A stretch of DNA of 52,625 nt. It comes from an uncultured Lewinella sp. Its GTDB lineage: Bacteria > Bacteroidota > Bacteroidia > Chitinophagales > Saprospiraceae. The DNA lies in assembly GCA_913057785.1 (NCBI GenBank), contig CAJXPD010000034.1, forward strand, positions 1-52,625, read 5' to 3'. Shown here in pieces: positions 34,830 to 44,455 of this stretch. Numbering within the stretch: position 1 is the stretch's first letter; each line of letters begins with the position of its first letter. The notes beneath the pieces were generated by a model. The model was not told where the DNA came from. It saw only the letters and a list, made by a program, of their open reading frames with translations, and did no database searches. The translations under genes were made by a program, and so were the position numbers.

Positions 34830-37800
34830 TTAGCCTGCTTCTGGGCGAATCACTTCAACCCATTGTCCAGGCGTTCTGGCATTAATACTATTGTCATACA
34901 TGGCTTCGCAAGAAACAGCGGGTAAATAAAACCGACCTTGGTAGGCTGCGGTTAACTGTACTCGGTACGTATGTGTTTTGTTTTCCGCTATATCGAAGAA
35001 GGTTGATACGCGATCATCCCTGAAGTCCTTGTAATCAGAACGACTTCCTTCGTTGAAGTTTTGGACATTGTCCATTCTAGTGTTTAAAATTTCCCATCCG
35101 GATGGGAAGATCTGTTGCAAGGCCATTTCATCGTAACGAATCCCACGCGTACCTGGATTCGTGATCTGCACCTCAGCGATGAAGTCCGTTCCTTGGACAA
35201 GAGAAGACGGATCAATGCTGGAACCATCTGTATTACGGTAATTGACCGTTATTTTCAAGTTGGAAGCAGCGGCATCTTCTTGCCCAGCGACAGGCTGACC
35301 ATTCAGGATAATCCTTGCGAAAAGGGTCTTATCCTCAGTGTTCTTCACCATCAGTTTCCGTGCCCCCAGATCGTCCATAGGAATAGCAATTTGGGCAATC
35401 GGGTTGACTGAGCCGCCATTGATACTTTGGCCATTATCCAATTGGTAGGTGTAGGCGAATTTTTTACTCACGCCTTCTTCACCCACGAACTTGCCCACTG
35501 CCAAAAGACTGAAGGATAAAGCTTGGGTATTGAACCATCTTTGGCTGCTTAATTCCTCGGAAATGTACTTCACTAATTCAGCAGCTTCGGTTTGCTTATT
35601 TAGACTGATTAGCGTCTCCAATATCATCGCTCGGTCTCGAAGGCGGGAGCCAAATGTATAGGATAACTCTTGGTATTCAGACACATCTGCGTCCAAATTA
35701 CCTACTAGTTTTTCTACTACCTCAGTCTTACCTCCGATGGCGTAAGCTCCAGCTAGTTTCCAGGTCGCTGTCTTGCTCAAGCCATTACTTTCACGCAATC
35801 GGTTCATGGCGGCGAGATTGGGTTTGCCTGCCAGGGCTAAGGTGTAAAGGCGGTAGGCTTGGGCTAGTTCAGCGCTATTGCGGCTATAAAAGCCATATTC
35901 GCTTTCCTTGAGGTTCCATCGTTTGGCCACCTTGGTCTGGAACTTGATCCAACGATCCAGCATACCAGGGGGCACGGTATAACCTAGTGCTTTTGCTTCC
36001 AAAAGGAAGTGGCCAGCATAGTTGGTGGACCAATGGTTGGGTGTAGAGCCGCCTGGCCAATAGGCGAATCCTCCCTGGTCCGTTTGGAATAATTTTAATC
36101 GATTAATGGTCGCCTGCACGGCCTTAGGAATTCGCTCCTTGTCCACTTCTTCGAGTTCCATCAATTTATTCAGATACAATTGTGGGAAGCCACTGGATAG
36201 TGTCTGTTCCAAACAACCGTAAGGGTATCTCAATAGGTATTGTAGCCGCTCCCCCAGGTTGATGGGTGGGATATTGGACAACTCAAGCACCCCTTCGTTC
36301 GTTCCCGGCATGCCAACGGCTTGGAAGCTTGGATTCCAGGATTCTCCAGCAGCCAAAACCTTATCTGTGGTTTTGGTAATGTACGGATTAGGGTTGCGCA
36401 CCTGGATTTCAATTTCCTGTTCTGTGGTTTCTCCTCCACCTTTAGCGGTAATGGTGAACTTAGCCACGCCAACTTTCTCCTGTAGCTGCACGTCAAAGTA
36501 GACCAGTTGATCACCGGGCTTGCTGAAACGAATCTGCTGATTGGGAGAGCTGATGATCTGAGCCAGACCGTTGCTTTCCTTTACAGAAACAGTTGCATTA
36601 CTGACTTGATCGGTCATGGCAAACACATTGACTGGCAATTGTATGCGCTCGCCAGGGCCCAGTACTCTTGGTAACGTGGCTAAGACCATCAACGGTTTCC
36701 GTACTGGTGTCGACTTTTCAGCCGCTCCATAGGCACCACCACCTGCGGCAACCACCATAGTTCGGACTGCGCCGATGTAGTTCGGTAAAGTGATGGTATG
36801 TTTAGCTTTTTTGCCCTTCTTGAGTTCGAATGGTCCTAAGTTCATCACCACCGGTTTAAAGCGGTTGGCCTGATTATCCTGTTCTCCGGGAACTACTTCT
36901 CCATCACCCCCGATACTCAGAATGCGCTCCAATTCCCCGCCATAGGCGCCCAGGACTTGATCATAGATATCCCAGGTTTTGACACCCAAAGCCTCCCGGG
37001 CATAAAAGTGATCCCATGGATTCGGGGTGACAAAGCGAGTTAAACCTAGCAAACCTTCATCTACGACTGCCACCGTGTACGCCATGGCCTTCCCATTCTT
37101 CTCCTTAACCTCCAGCTCGAAGGTCTTTTCAGGCTGTAACTCATCAGGCATGGCCAAGACGGGTTCCAACTTGGTTTCTTTATCTTCTACACTAATGGGG
37201 ATGACACCATAGAGACGGATCGGTAGGTCATTATCTGCCTGAGCATGTGGCTGGATCAGCGATACATGTGCATAGACCGTTGGCGCCATTTCCGAGGTGG
37301 TTTTGAAGGAGAAGGTGTTTTCTCCTGATTTGGCTTCTGTCCAGAAAGATTCGACCACCTTGGTTCCATTTTCAATGGTGACTAAGGCCTTGCCCGCTTC
37401 ACCCGTGGGAATAGTCAATTTCACTTCTTCGCCTACCTCATATTTGGTCTTGTCGGCAGTAAAGGCCAGCATAGCTAATGCACTGCGATTTTGATCCTCA
37501 TCGCCATACCAAGGGTAGCCGACGTAGAAGTAGTCTCCGGCGCAATGCCCACTTTCCTCGTCACATACTCTAACTAGATAGCGACCCCACTCAGATATGG
37601 TTAGATCCCAGCTGGCTTCACCACGACTATTCGTACTGATTGATGTCTTCTGATCAGCGTCATAATGTGTAGTGGAATTGTATCGAGATACTTCGTCATA
37701 GCCATAATCCCACCACCAACGCCAATTGACGCGGTAAATGCCAATCTGTAAATTGTGTTGACTTTTAGGATTACCTTCTTTGTCTACTACTACGAAATCG

Positions 37801-40421
37801 ATCTGACTGGGTTTATCAATATCCAGTCGCTTTTCTCCCCATTGTTTGCGCGGAAGGCCAATACCTGTATAGGCGTCGTAAGGATGATAGGGTAGCTTAT
37901 AATTATCGGTACTAAAGTCTCCTCCTTTTTCAAAGACTCTTGTCTTTAGATTGGCCATCAACTTACCCGGAACAAGCGTATTCCCTAGCAACTGGGATGA
38001 GATGGTAGCTTCACCATTGCCATCTAATTCCCCCTCAAATAGCGTCCTGGCTTGCTGTGAGAAATTGCGTGCAGGATCATCGAAGGTGAAGTCCTTGTAT
38101 TTATCAAAAGTAGTTGGAACAGATTTTAGCTGTACTTCCACTTTGGCTTTGAGATACGAAGCTGGCGCGCCATGTAGCCAGGTAGCGGTGAGGTTTCCTT
38201 TGATGGGCTCATCGGCTTTAGATAGACTTTCCTTGTCAAAATCAAGATCAATTTTAAGGCGATTAGGTTTGACCGTTTCTACCTTAAGTGTTTTACGGAA
38301 GGTAGCGCCACCCGCCTTTACTTCTGCAGACCAATTGCCTGTCGGTGCATCCGCGGAGGTGTTAAAATGGAGCGGATAGAGCCCCTCGACATTTTGCGCA
38401 CTTGTACGCTTTAGCTGAACTTGTCCACGGGCATCGTAGACCGTTAAACTGATTGGATAGTTGGGGGGTAGCTTAGCATTTTTATCCTCCAAAACAAAGT
38501 TCAAGAAGATAGAATCGCCAGGGCGCCAAACACCTCGATCGCCATAGATAAAGCCCTTTAATCCTTTCTGTGGCGCTTGACCGGATACATCGAAACGACT
38601 TAAGCTGAGCGCATCTCCATCTTGTAATTTAAGATAACCTTTTTGTGTGCCTTTCCGAGCCACCACCACAAAAGGCTTTCGGTCCAATTGTATGGTAGCC
38701 ATACCTTGTGCATCCGTTTGCGCAATGCGCATAGACTGTTGCTGAAAATCAAAGAATTCCAATTCTGCTCCTGAAACTGGAGCTGTATTGATAAGATCGG
38801 ATACCGCTACGAAGTATGAATTATCTGTACCTCCTTTAGCCAGTAAGCCTAGGTTAGAAGAGAGGATGTTTCTTTGCACAAAGCGATCACGATTGTAGTA
38901 AGCCGGCTTGCAAGGATCGTCTCTGTCTCTCCAGCTGTAGTCCGGATAGAAGCCTTCGATCCCATACCATCCATCCATAAAGCTCTCAATCTCACCCGCC
39001 TCCTCAAAGTCTGAACTAGATTCTTGTAGGGCTACCGTTTCAGCCCCATCCTCATTTCCGCAGAAGTAATTTGTATAGGCGGGACGGAAGCCAATCCTAA
39101 TCTGGTAGATGGATTCTTCATCTGCTTCCACTAATTTAGAGAGATCCAAGGCATAACGCGTCCACTCACTTAAGTTGGCATTCGGGTTTAGCTGCTTTAG
39201 ATCAACCTTTCTCTGTAACATTACCCGGCCAACCCGCTGTAGGTTGTAAGTTCCATCAATGCGATTGCTCTGTAAGAACTGCAAAATATTGTTATTGAAT
39301 ATCTTAAACACCTCCACCTCAACCGCGTTCAGGTTTATCGCTTCAAAGGGAAAGATGAGTCCATCAGAATTTGGTAGGATAACTCCTTGCCCTACCAACT
39401 TAACCGCCGGTTTTACATCTTCCATTTTGAAGAACCATTCACTCTTCTGAGGGATAGATTTTCCGGCTGTATTTCGTACGCCGGAGTTGACCACTAGAAC
39501 GCGGTCCCCTACAACACGTGAAGATGGGTAGACCCTAACTTGATTGCCTTCAATGATAAACCTGAAGTTACCATTGAAATCTGGCATCGTAATCAGTCCA
39601 TTTAGATCTTGATTCTCACGGAGTGGATCTGAAAAATTGACCAAAATATATTGGTCCTGCCCTCTTACTACGGACAGCTCGGTGACCTTAAAATCGCCTA
39701 AAGCGGGTACCTCAATGTCACGATCACCTTTTAGATCTACGTTGAGTGGTCGGCCATTCCAACTTAGTGCTACAGTTGAGGCAGCATTGCCTCTTGCTAT
39801 ATTCTGGATAGTGAAAATGTGTTCTCGACCTTCTCCATCATGGGTCCATTCGATTGCTAAGTCTTTGCCGCCTTGCTTGGCTGAAACTATGTCTTCTACT
39901 TTCTCTCCATCTGCTTCATCGGTAGTAAACAGAGTTCCTCTAAAAGACTGTTCTTCAAGGGCATTGATGTCGGGAGCAAAAAGTCCACTGAAACTCAAAT
40001 CAAAGTATTGATCTTTGGTTCTAAAGTCGAACTCAAAACTTTGTGCATCTTTTGGGAGTTGGGAAAACAATTTTTTCAGGCTAACTGTACCAACATAGCT
40101 AGTGCCAGAGGGTAAGGATTCGGCTGGATCAAACCGTAAGGTCATTTCGTCTTCCCAGCTGGCCTGACCATCGATGGAGGGCGAGAAACTGAGTAAACCT
40201 TTGGCCTCTTGACCGATTTCCTCTGTCGTGGCTACGGCACTGGCAAAGCGAACCCGAATAGGGGTGGCCCTGGATACCACGCCAGCTGTGTAGGCATACA
40301 CATAGGCGTTTACGCTTTCTGGCATCTGTTGGGCTCGATTTTCTTTCTTGCAGGAGGGAAGGATGACTATTGTGGAGATTGCAAAGAGGAGAAGGGCAAT
40401 CCCGGATTTCAGGTTTTGCAT
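34830..40421 (-). CDS. Bacterial alpha-2-macroglobulin lipoprotein
   Basis: An 1863-residue envelope protein. The lipoprotein signal ends in VILPSC (Cys24). Many MG-type beta domains follow, including one with the family stretch GFIYGDRGVWRPGDSIFL. The reactive thioester site is intact: YPYGCLEQTLSSGF with Cys1403, Glu1405 and Gln1406, followed by the helical thioester domain and a C-terminal receptor-binding-like beta domain. Such proteins trap proteases by conformational collapse and covalent thioester capture, protecting the periplasm. They often neighbour a PBP1C gene, which is absent here. The bait region cannot be located by eye. Confidence 0.94.
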   Translation of the reverse strand: MQNLKSGIALLLFAISTIVILPSCKKENRAQQMPESVNAYVYAYTAGVVSRATPIRVRFASAVATTEEIGQEAKGLLSFSPSIDGQASWEDEMTLRFDPAESLPSGTSYVGTVSLKKLFSQLPKDAQSFEFDFRTKDQYFDLSFSGLFAPDINALEEQSFRGTLFTTDEADGEKVEDIVSAKQGGKDLAIEWTHDGEGREHIFTIQNIARGNAASTVALSWNGRPLNVDLKGDRDIEVPALGDFKVTELSVVRGQDQYILVNFSDPLRENQDLNGLITMPDFNGNFRFIIEGNQVRVYPSSRVVGDRVLVVNSGVRNTAGKSIPQKSEWFFKMEDVKPAVKLVGQGVILPNSDGLIFPFEAINLNAVEVEVFKIFNNNILQFLQSNRIDGTYNLQRVGRVMLQRKVDLKQLNPNANLSEWTRYALDLSKLVEADEESIYQIRIGFRPAYTNYFCGNEDGAETVALQESSSDFEEAGEIESFMDGWYGIEGFYPDYSWRDRDDPCKPAYYNRDRFVQRNILSSNLGLLAKGGTDNSYFVAVSDLINTAPVSGAELEFFDFQQQSMRIAQTDAQGMATIQLDRKPFVVVARKGTQKGYLKLQDGDALSLSRFDVSGQAPQKGLKGFIYGDRGVWRPGDSIFLNFVLEDKNAKLPPNYPISLTVYDARGQVQLKRTSAQNVEGLYPLHFNTSADAPTGNWSAEVKAGGATFRKTLKVETVKPNRLKIDLDFDKESLSKADEPIKGNLTATWLHGAPASYLKAKVEVQLKSVPTTFDKYKDFTFDDPARNFSQQARTLFEGELDGNGEATISSQLLGNTLVPGKLMANLKTRVFEKGGDFSTDNYKLPYHPYDAYTGIGLPRKQWGEKRLDIDKPSQIDFVVVDKEGNPKSQHNLQIGIYRVNWRWWWDYGYDEVSRYNSTTHYDADQKTSISTNSRGEASWDLTISEWGRYLVRVCDEESGHCAGDYFYVGYPWYGDEDQNRSALAMLAFTADKTKYEVGEEVKLTIPTGEAGKALVTIENGTKVVESFWTEAKSGENTFSFKTTSEMAPTVYAHVSLIQPHAQADNDLPIRLYGVIPISVEDKETKLEPVLAMPDELQPEKTFELEVKEKNGKAMAYTVAVVDEGLLGLTRFVTPNPWDHFYAREALGVKTWDIYDQVLGAYGGELERILSIGGDGEVVPGEQDNQANRFKPVVMNLGPFELKKGKKAKHTITLPNYIGAVRTMVVAAGGGAYGAAEKSTPVRKPLMVLATLPRVLGPGERIQLPVNVFAMTDQVSNATVSVKESNGLAQIISSPNQQIRFSKPGDQLVYFDVQLQEKVGVAKFTITAKGGGETTEQEIEIQVRNPNPYITKTTDKVLAAGESWNPSFQAVGMPGTNEGVLELSNIPPINLGERLQYLLRYPYGCLEQTLSSGFPQLYLNKLMELEEVDKERIPKAVQATINRLKLFQTDQGGFAYWPGGSTPNHWSTNYAGHFLLEAKALGYTVPPGMLDRWIKFQTKVAKRWNLKESEYGFYSRNSAELAQAYRLYTLALAGKPNLAAMNRLRESNGLSKTATWKLAGAYAIGGKTEVVEKLVGNLDADVSEYQELSYTFGSRLRDRAMILETLISLNKQTEAAELVKYISEELSSQRWFNTQALSFSLLAVGKFVGEEGVSKKFAYTYQLDNGQSINGGSVNPIAQIAIPMDDLGARKLMVKNTEDKTLFARIILNGQPVAGQEDAAASNLKITVNYRNTDGSSIDPSSLVQGTDFIAEVQITNPGTRGIRYDEMALQQIFPSGWEILNTRMDNVQNFNEGSRSDYKDFRDDRVSTFFDIAENKTHTYRVQLTAAYQGRFYLPAVSCEAMYDNSINARTPGQWVEVIRPEAG

Positions 40422-40614
40422 GAATTGTTTTTATTGGTTTGTTGGGCTAAGCCGAAGCTCGGACCCATAAATTGGGAGTTTTTGATAAATTCCGGCATAA
40501 GTTAAGTATTTTGAGCATGATATAAAAATGAACTCATTTAAACTTATGAGCTGAGGCCCAGATGAATAAGCTTATTTGAATTCAATCCCATAACTTCTCT
40601 GCCCAGCCCTTTTC

Positions 40615-41250
40615 ATGAGTCAATTTTTACCCTTATTTCCTCTCCAAATAGTAGTTTTTCCGGGGGAAGACCTTAATCTCCACATCTTCGAACCTCGATA
40701 CAAAGAGTTAATCAATGACTGTGAAGAAGAAGGGATTACCTTTGGGATTCCAGCCTATATCGATAAGCGGTTGATGAAAGTGGGTACGGAGGTTATGTTA
40801 TCCAGCATTGAAAAACGCTATGATAATGGCGAGTTGGATATCAAGACCAAAGGTCAACGTCTTTTTACTGTTGAGGAATTCCAGCCTGTGGCTCCTAATA
40901 AGTTATATGCTGGTGGCGAAATAGAATGGTTGGAGTTGGAAGCCGATGAACAGTTTCTGGGCAACGAAAAAATCCTTGACCTCACCAGAGAGCTGTTTCA
41001 ACTGCTCAATATCCAGAAAAAACTTCCCGAGGATAGTAAAGATTTCTCGACCTTTGACGTAGCCCATCACGTAGGTTTAAGCTTGGAGCAGGAATATCAA
41101 CTTTTGTGCTTGCTGGGCGCGGCGGAGCGACAACAATTTCTCATTGATCATTTGGAGCGCTTGTTACCCATGGTTAAAGAAATGGAAAACCTTAAGAAAA
41201 AGGCGCAACTAAATGGACACTTCAAGCATCTCAATCCTCCAAACATATAG
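40615..41250 (+). CDS. LON substrate-binding domain protein (non-proteolytic)
   Basis: A 211-residue protein equivalent to the N-terminal substrate-binding domain of Lon, without ATPase or protease domains. Typical segments are LPLFPLQIVVFPGEDLNLHIFEPRY at the start, GQRLFTVEEF in the middle of the beta domain, and a helical C-terminal half with LGAAERQQFLIDHLERLLP. Such stand-alone proteins are widespread; the function is uncertain and perhaps involves protein quality control. It is divergent from the alpha-2-macroglobulin gene. Confidence 0.9.
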   Translation: MSQFLPLFPLQIVVFPGEDLNLHIFEPRYKELINDCEEEGITFGIPAYIDKRLMKVGTEVMLSSIEKRYDNGELDIKTKGQRLFTVEEFQPVAPNKLYAGGEIEWLELEADEQFLGNEKILDLTRELFQLLNIQKKLPEDSKDFSTFDVAHHVGLSLEQEYQLLCLLGAAERQQFLIDHLERLLPMVKEMENLKKKAQLNGHFKHLNPPNI

Positions 41251-41579
41251 CCTCCTTTTTGCGTCATTGGCCACTACCTTACAAATTTTCAAGACGACTT
41301 GACATATTTGTAATTTATTTCATAATTTGCCAACCGAAATAGTCTTTTGACTGTTTCAAAAGATGACGCACAGGTGTCAAAACCTGTTTTTGGCTCAACA
41401 CTTATCAAATAAAGGTCAGATTTGATGTAACTAGGGCGGGCCTCAGCCTCGGCAACGAGGTTCTCTTCGTGGGACAAGGGGATTACCGAACCACATTAGC
41501 TGCCTTAATCCTGTTCATTGGGAGTCCAAAACTTCCCTGACACTTGTGCGCTTCTTTCCTTTCCAGTTACTACTTTCCC
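41251..41579. other. Structured intergenic region, possible small RNA
   Basis: No convincing gene lies in these 329 bp between convergent genes. Several stems are visible: TCTTTTGA/TCAAAAGA (41343-41363), ATCAAAT/ATTTGAT (41404-41426) and CCTCG-GCAA-CGAGG (41447-41460). A possible closing helix pairs CGCACAGGTGTCA (41367-41379) with TGACACTTGTGCG (41538-41550). ACAGGT/ACCTGT followed by TTTTT (41370-41391) is a competing terminator for the LON-domain gene. A minus-strand 62-codon frame (41289-41477) crosses these stems and is probably spurious. Confidence 0.4.
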
Positions 41580-42656
41580 TTACTTCTGTCTCGGCTTCAC
41601 ATCTAAAATCAAGGAAATGATATTGGAGAAACGATTTTGGGTATCACCCACATCGGAAAAGGCATAATCAATCCGAAGGCTAGAAATCCTTAGCCCAACC
41701 CCTAAGCTGGGGCGGACCGACCAAAATTCGGATCCTGCAAAGTCTGTTTCTTGTTGAAATTGGTTGACTCCTGCCCGGACAAAAATAAAGTCGTTGTAAC
41801 CCGCTTCTACACCTAAGCTTGGATCGATACTGATTGGATCTGCGGAGATTAAGGTGTTGCGTTTGCCATCAGTGGTGAGGATAGCATTTAACTCTGGGCG
41901 AACACTTACCTTATTGTATTGTAATCTGTAGGAAGCTCCTAAAATCAATTGTGGTCTTGTAATTTCGACACTGCTTATGGGAATTTCATTGCCGGTAATT
42001 TCAAGCACTTCTTTTTGATCGTCGGTGAAATTAAAGGACCAAGCATTGAATGTGGTGGTAACATCCTTGGCCATAGCTCCAAAAAGCCATTTCCCGCGCT
42101 CATATTGGATGCCCAAATCTAAGCCAAATCCCCAGGCCGTAGCGAAAGGCCCAATTCTCCGGTGGATGACCTTTACGTTTCCACCGTAATAGAAACCGCC
42201 TTTTTTCAAGGATTTCCGGCCTGCATAGCTGAGCAGAAATGCATAGTCCGCAGACGAAAACTCGGAGACATTATCAAAGTTGACTGTACCGTCATCTTCA
42301 TACAAACTAAGGGTGTTTGGTATTTGATCGATACCAAAGCGGATCAACGAAACGGCAAGGCGCGTATTGGCATTTTTCAATGGCAAGGTGGCCCCCAGGT
42401 AATCATTCTTTCCTACGCCGGCAAACCACTCCGTGTGCATGGCGCCCAATTGCAAGCCATCTTCGCTAGGAATCCTCGCCAGTCCAGCTGGATTCCACGC
42501 AGCTGCAGTGACATCATCTACAGCAGCCACCATGGCATTTCCCATGCCTTGTGCTCTGGCACCAATACCAATGGATAGGAATTCATTGCTATACTTCTGA
42601 CCCCAAAGAGGGAAAACGAGAAAGAGGCTAAGGGAGAGGAGTATTAATCGAACCAT
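41580..42656 (-). CDS. PorV/PorQ-family outer-membrane protein (T9SS-associated)
   Basis: A 358-residue protein with a signal peptide (cleavage near FPLWGQ) and a beta-barrel of the FadL-like PorV/PorQ group. Recognisable segments are FLSIGIGARAQGMGNAMVAA and VTAAAWNPAGLARI at the N-terminus, and PSLGVGLRISSLRIDYAFSD near the C-terminus. PorV-type proteins shuttle or hold T9SS substrates at the outer membrane, which fits the presence of a sorting-domain protein in this window. Whether this copy serves the main secretion system is inference. Confidence 0.9.
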   Translation of the reverse strand: MVRLILLSLSLFLVFPLWGQKYSNEFLSIGIGARAQGMGNAMVAAVDDVTAAAWNPAGLARIPSEDGLQLGAMHTEWFAGVGKNDYLGATLPLKNANTRLAVSLIRFGIDQIPNTLSLYEDDGTVNFDNVSEFSSADYAFLLSYAGRKSLKKGGFYYGGNVKVIHRRIGPFATAWGFGLDLGIQYERGKWLFGAMAKDVTTTFNAWSFNFTDDQKEVLEITGNEIPISSVEITRPQLILGASYRLQYNKVSVRPELNAILTTDGKRNTLISADPISIDPSLGVEAGYNDFIFVRAGVNQFQQETDFAGSEFWSVRPSLGVGLRISSLRIDYAFSDVGDTQNRFSNIISLILDVKPRQK

Positions 42657-42847
42657 AAATCGTTTTTGATACGGGGGTTAAAAGGAAGGCCAAAACTACA
42701 GCTTTCCAATGCTACATTTATAATACGAAGCATTCAATTTTATGTTATGTCGGCCTAGCTCTTTTTTTGAGGACTGTGTCCGGCGACTTACAGTGTAGAA
42801 CCACATTGATGAGCAAGAAAGGAAGTTAGACAAAGGAAAGAAGGGGT

Positions 42848-43942
42848 TTATGCCTCTTGGATATTGCTTCCTTCCGTAGCGGAAGCATCCGGCTCAGCAA
42901 ACGCTTCTTTCTCTTCAGATGGGCTTACCTCAGCGATCGCATTTTCTTCTTCGGTCTGTTCCATCAGGTCCCGATTAACAGCAATGCTGGCATTTAATTC
43001 ATAACCAATTAAAATGACCATAGCATTCAACTGCATCCAAAGCATGAGAATGATAAAAGCGGTAATGGATCCATAGAAGCGGTCATAAGACTCGTAGCGG
43101 CCGAAATTGTCGATATAGAAGGAGAAAATTAAAGAAGATAATAAGGACAAGGTGGTAGCCAAGGTAGTACCTGGCGAGAACCAATCAAAGCGCTTGATAG
43201 CTGGAGCACCGTATCGGTAGATGAACGATATACCAAAGTAGTAGAGAGATATGGTGGTGAGCCAGCGAATGAAACCGAAGCCGAAAGTAGCGAATCCATC
43301 TAAGGGAATCCAATTGTCAATCCAACTCACAATGGTATTACCCAGAATGATAAATACCACAGAGACAATCAACATGAAACCTAGAACGGCCGTAAGGATG
43401 ATCGAGAGCATTCGCTTACGAACAGTGCCTCTTCTCTTGAAGATTTTGACATGTGATTTTTCAAAACTCTTCATTAAAGCCATCATTCCATTGGAAGAGA
43501 AATAGATGGCTAGTACTACACCAAAAGAAAGTAAGCCGACATTTCGTTTGCTGGTGAGGTTTTTAGCCAGCTGAAATAATTGATCCCCTGATTTACCTGG
43601 CATTACCTCCTTAATCTGCGCATACAGAAAACCCTCAAAATCTCCACCCAGCGGTACAAATAACTCAAATACTTCTTGAAAGAAGGGTAGCAGGGTTAAG
43701 AGTAGAATCAAAGAAGGAAAGAGCGAAAGGAAGAAACTGAATGCAATGGAGTTGGCACGAGTACTCAGATCAAATCTTCTAATTTCATTAAAGACGAATA
43801 CGAGTATATCGGCGATGGCCACTCCAAAGAAGCCTGGGAGGGAATGTGTTTTGCTCCATTCCAGCACCCTTACAGTAAGCGGATGGTTGGTAAAGTAGCT
43901 CTGGATGGCTTTTAGGTTCAGTATGTTCCTTCTACTACTCAA
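42848..43942 (-). CDS. YihY/BrkB-family inner-membrane protein
   Basis: A 364-residue protein with about six helices and the YihY/virulence-factor-BrkB signatures: IAFSFFLSLFPSLILLL, LGFMLIVSVVFIILGNTIV, ISLYYFGISFIYRYGAP and FIILMLWMQLNAMVILIGYE with its conserved LNA. The C-terminal tail is acidic (EEENAIAEVSPSEEKE). The function of the family is unsettled. There is no ATG before the conserved domain. The likely start is TTG 43942, which overlaps the thioesterase stop codon by 8 bp and suggests translational coupling. Confidence 0.92.
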   Translation of the reverse strand: MSSRRNILNLKAIQSYFTNHPLTVRVLEWSKTHSLPGFFGVAIADILVFVFNEIRRFDLSTRANSIAFSFFLSLFPSLILLLTLLPFFQEVFELFVPLGGDFEGFLYAQIKEVMPGKSGDQLFQLAKNLTSKRNVGLLSFGVVLAIYFSSNGMMALMKSFEKSHVKIFKRRGTVRKRMLSIILTAVLGFMLIVSVVFIILGNTIVSWIDNWIPLDGFATFGFGFIRWLTTISLYYFGISFIYRYGAPAIKRFDWFSPGTTLATTLSLLSSLIFSFYIDNFGRYESYDRFYGSITAFIILMLWMQLNAMVILIGYELNASIAVNRDLMEQTEEENAIAEVSPSEEKEAFAEPDASATEGSNIQEA

Positions 43943-44345
43943 AGTAAGACTGCAGTTTATCGGTCAAAAAGGAAGGAGCCGCTACCGTTTTATTGGTGGC
44001 TTGCTCTACAAAACACAGCTTTACGCTACCACCATTCACTAGTTTTCCCTTTGGATTGAAGAGTTCATGATGAAATACAATGTGCTGCTGCGGAAGTTGT
44101 CTTAATTCCGTACGTACCGTAATCAATTCATCGTATCTAGCTGGGCGAACGAAGCGCATTTGTAAGGACATCACTGGCATCAATATGCCGTAGTCGTCCT
44201 CCATACTTTGGTAAGTTAGGCCAATGGATCGGATCATTTCAGCACGACCTACCTCATAATAGGTGGCGTAATTTCCGTAGTACAGGTATCCCATTTGGTC
44301 CGTTTCGGCGTAGCGAACCCGGATGTGAGTCTCATGTCTGAACAT
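43935..44345 (-). CDS. YbgC/4-hydroxybenzoyl-CoA-type acyl-CoA thioesterase
   Basis: A 136-residue hotdog-fold thioesterase that hydrolyses acyl-CoA or acyl-ACP. The active site is VRYAETDQMGYLYYGNYATY, with the catalytic Asp in ETDQMG, followed by the helix YEVGRAEMIRSIGL. The substrate range cannot be predicted. It is the first gene of a two-gene unit with the YihY-type gene. Confidence 0.93.
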   Translation of the reverse strand: MFRHETHIRVRYAETDQMGYLYYGNYATYYEVGRAEMIRSIGLTYQSMEDDYGILMPVMSLQMRFVRPARYDELITVRTELRQLPQQHIVFHHELFNPKGKLVNGGSVKLCFVEQATNKTVAAPSFLTDKLQSYFE

Positions 44346-44455
44346 AAGCCCAAATGTAGAAACTTAAAAGCAAAAGTTGAAGGATTACGATGTTGGATCA
44401 AGTTAGAGTAGGAAGTCTATCGGTATGGAAAACTGTTGGAAACCTATCCAGCCAC

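Noticed and set aside
41289..41477. A 62-codon minus-strand frame between the LON-domain and PorV-like genes
   Set aside because: It has no family resemblance, no promoter or RBS, and it crosses several inverted repeats. It is better explained as chance within structured non-coding DNA.
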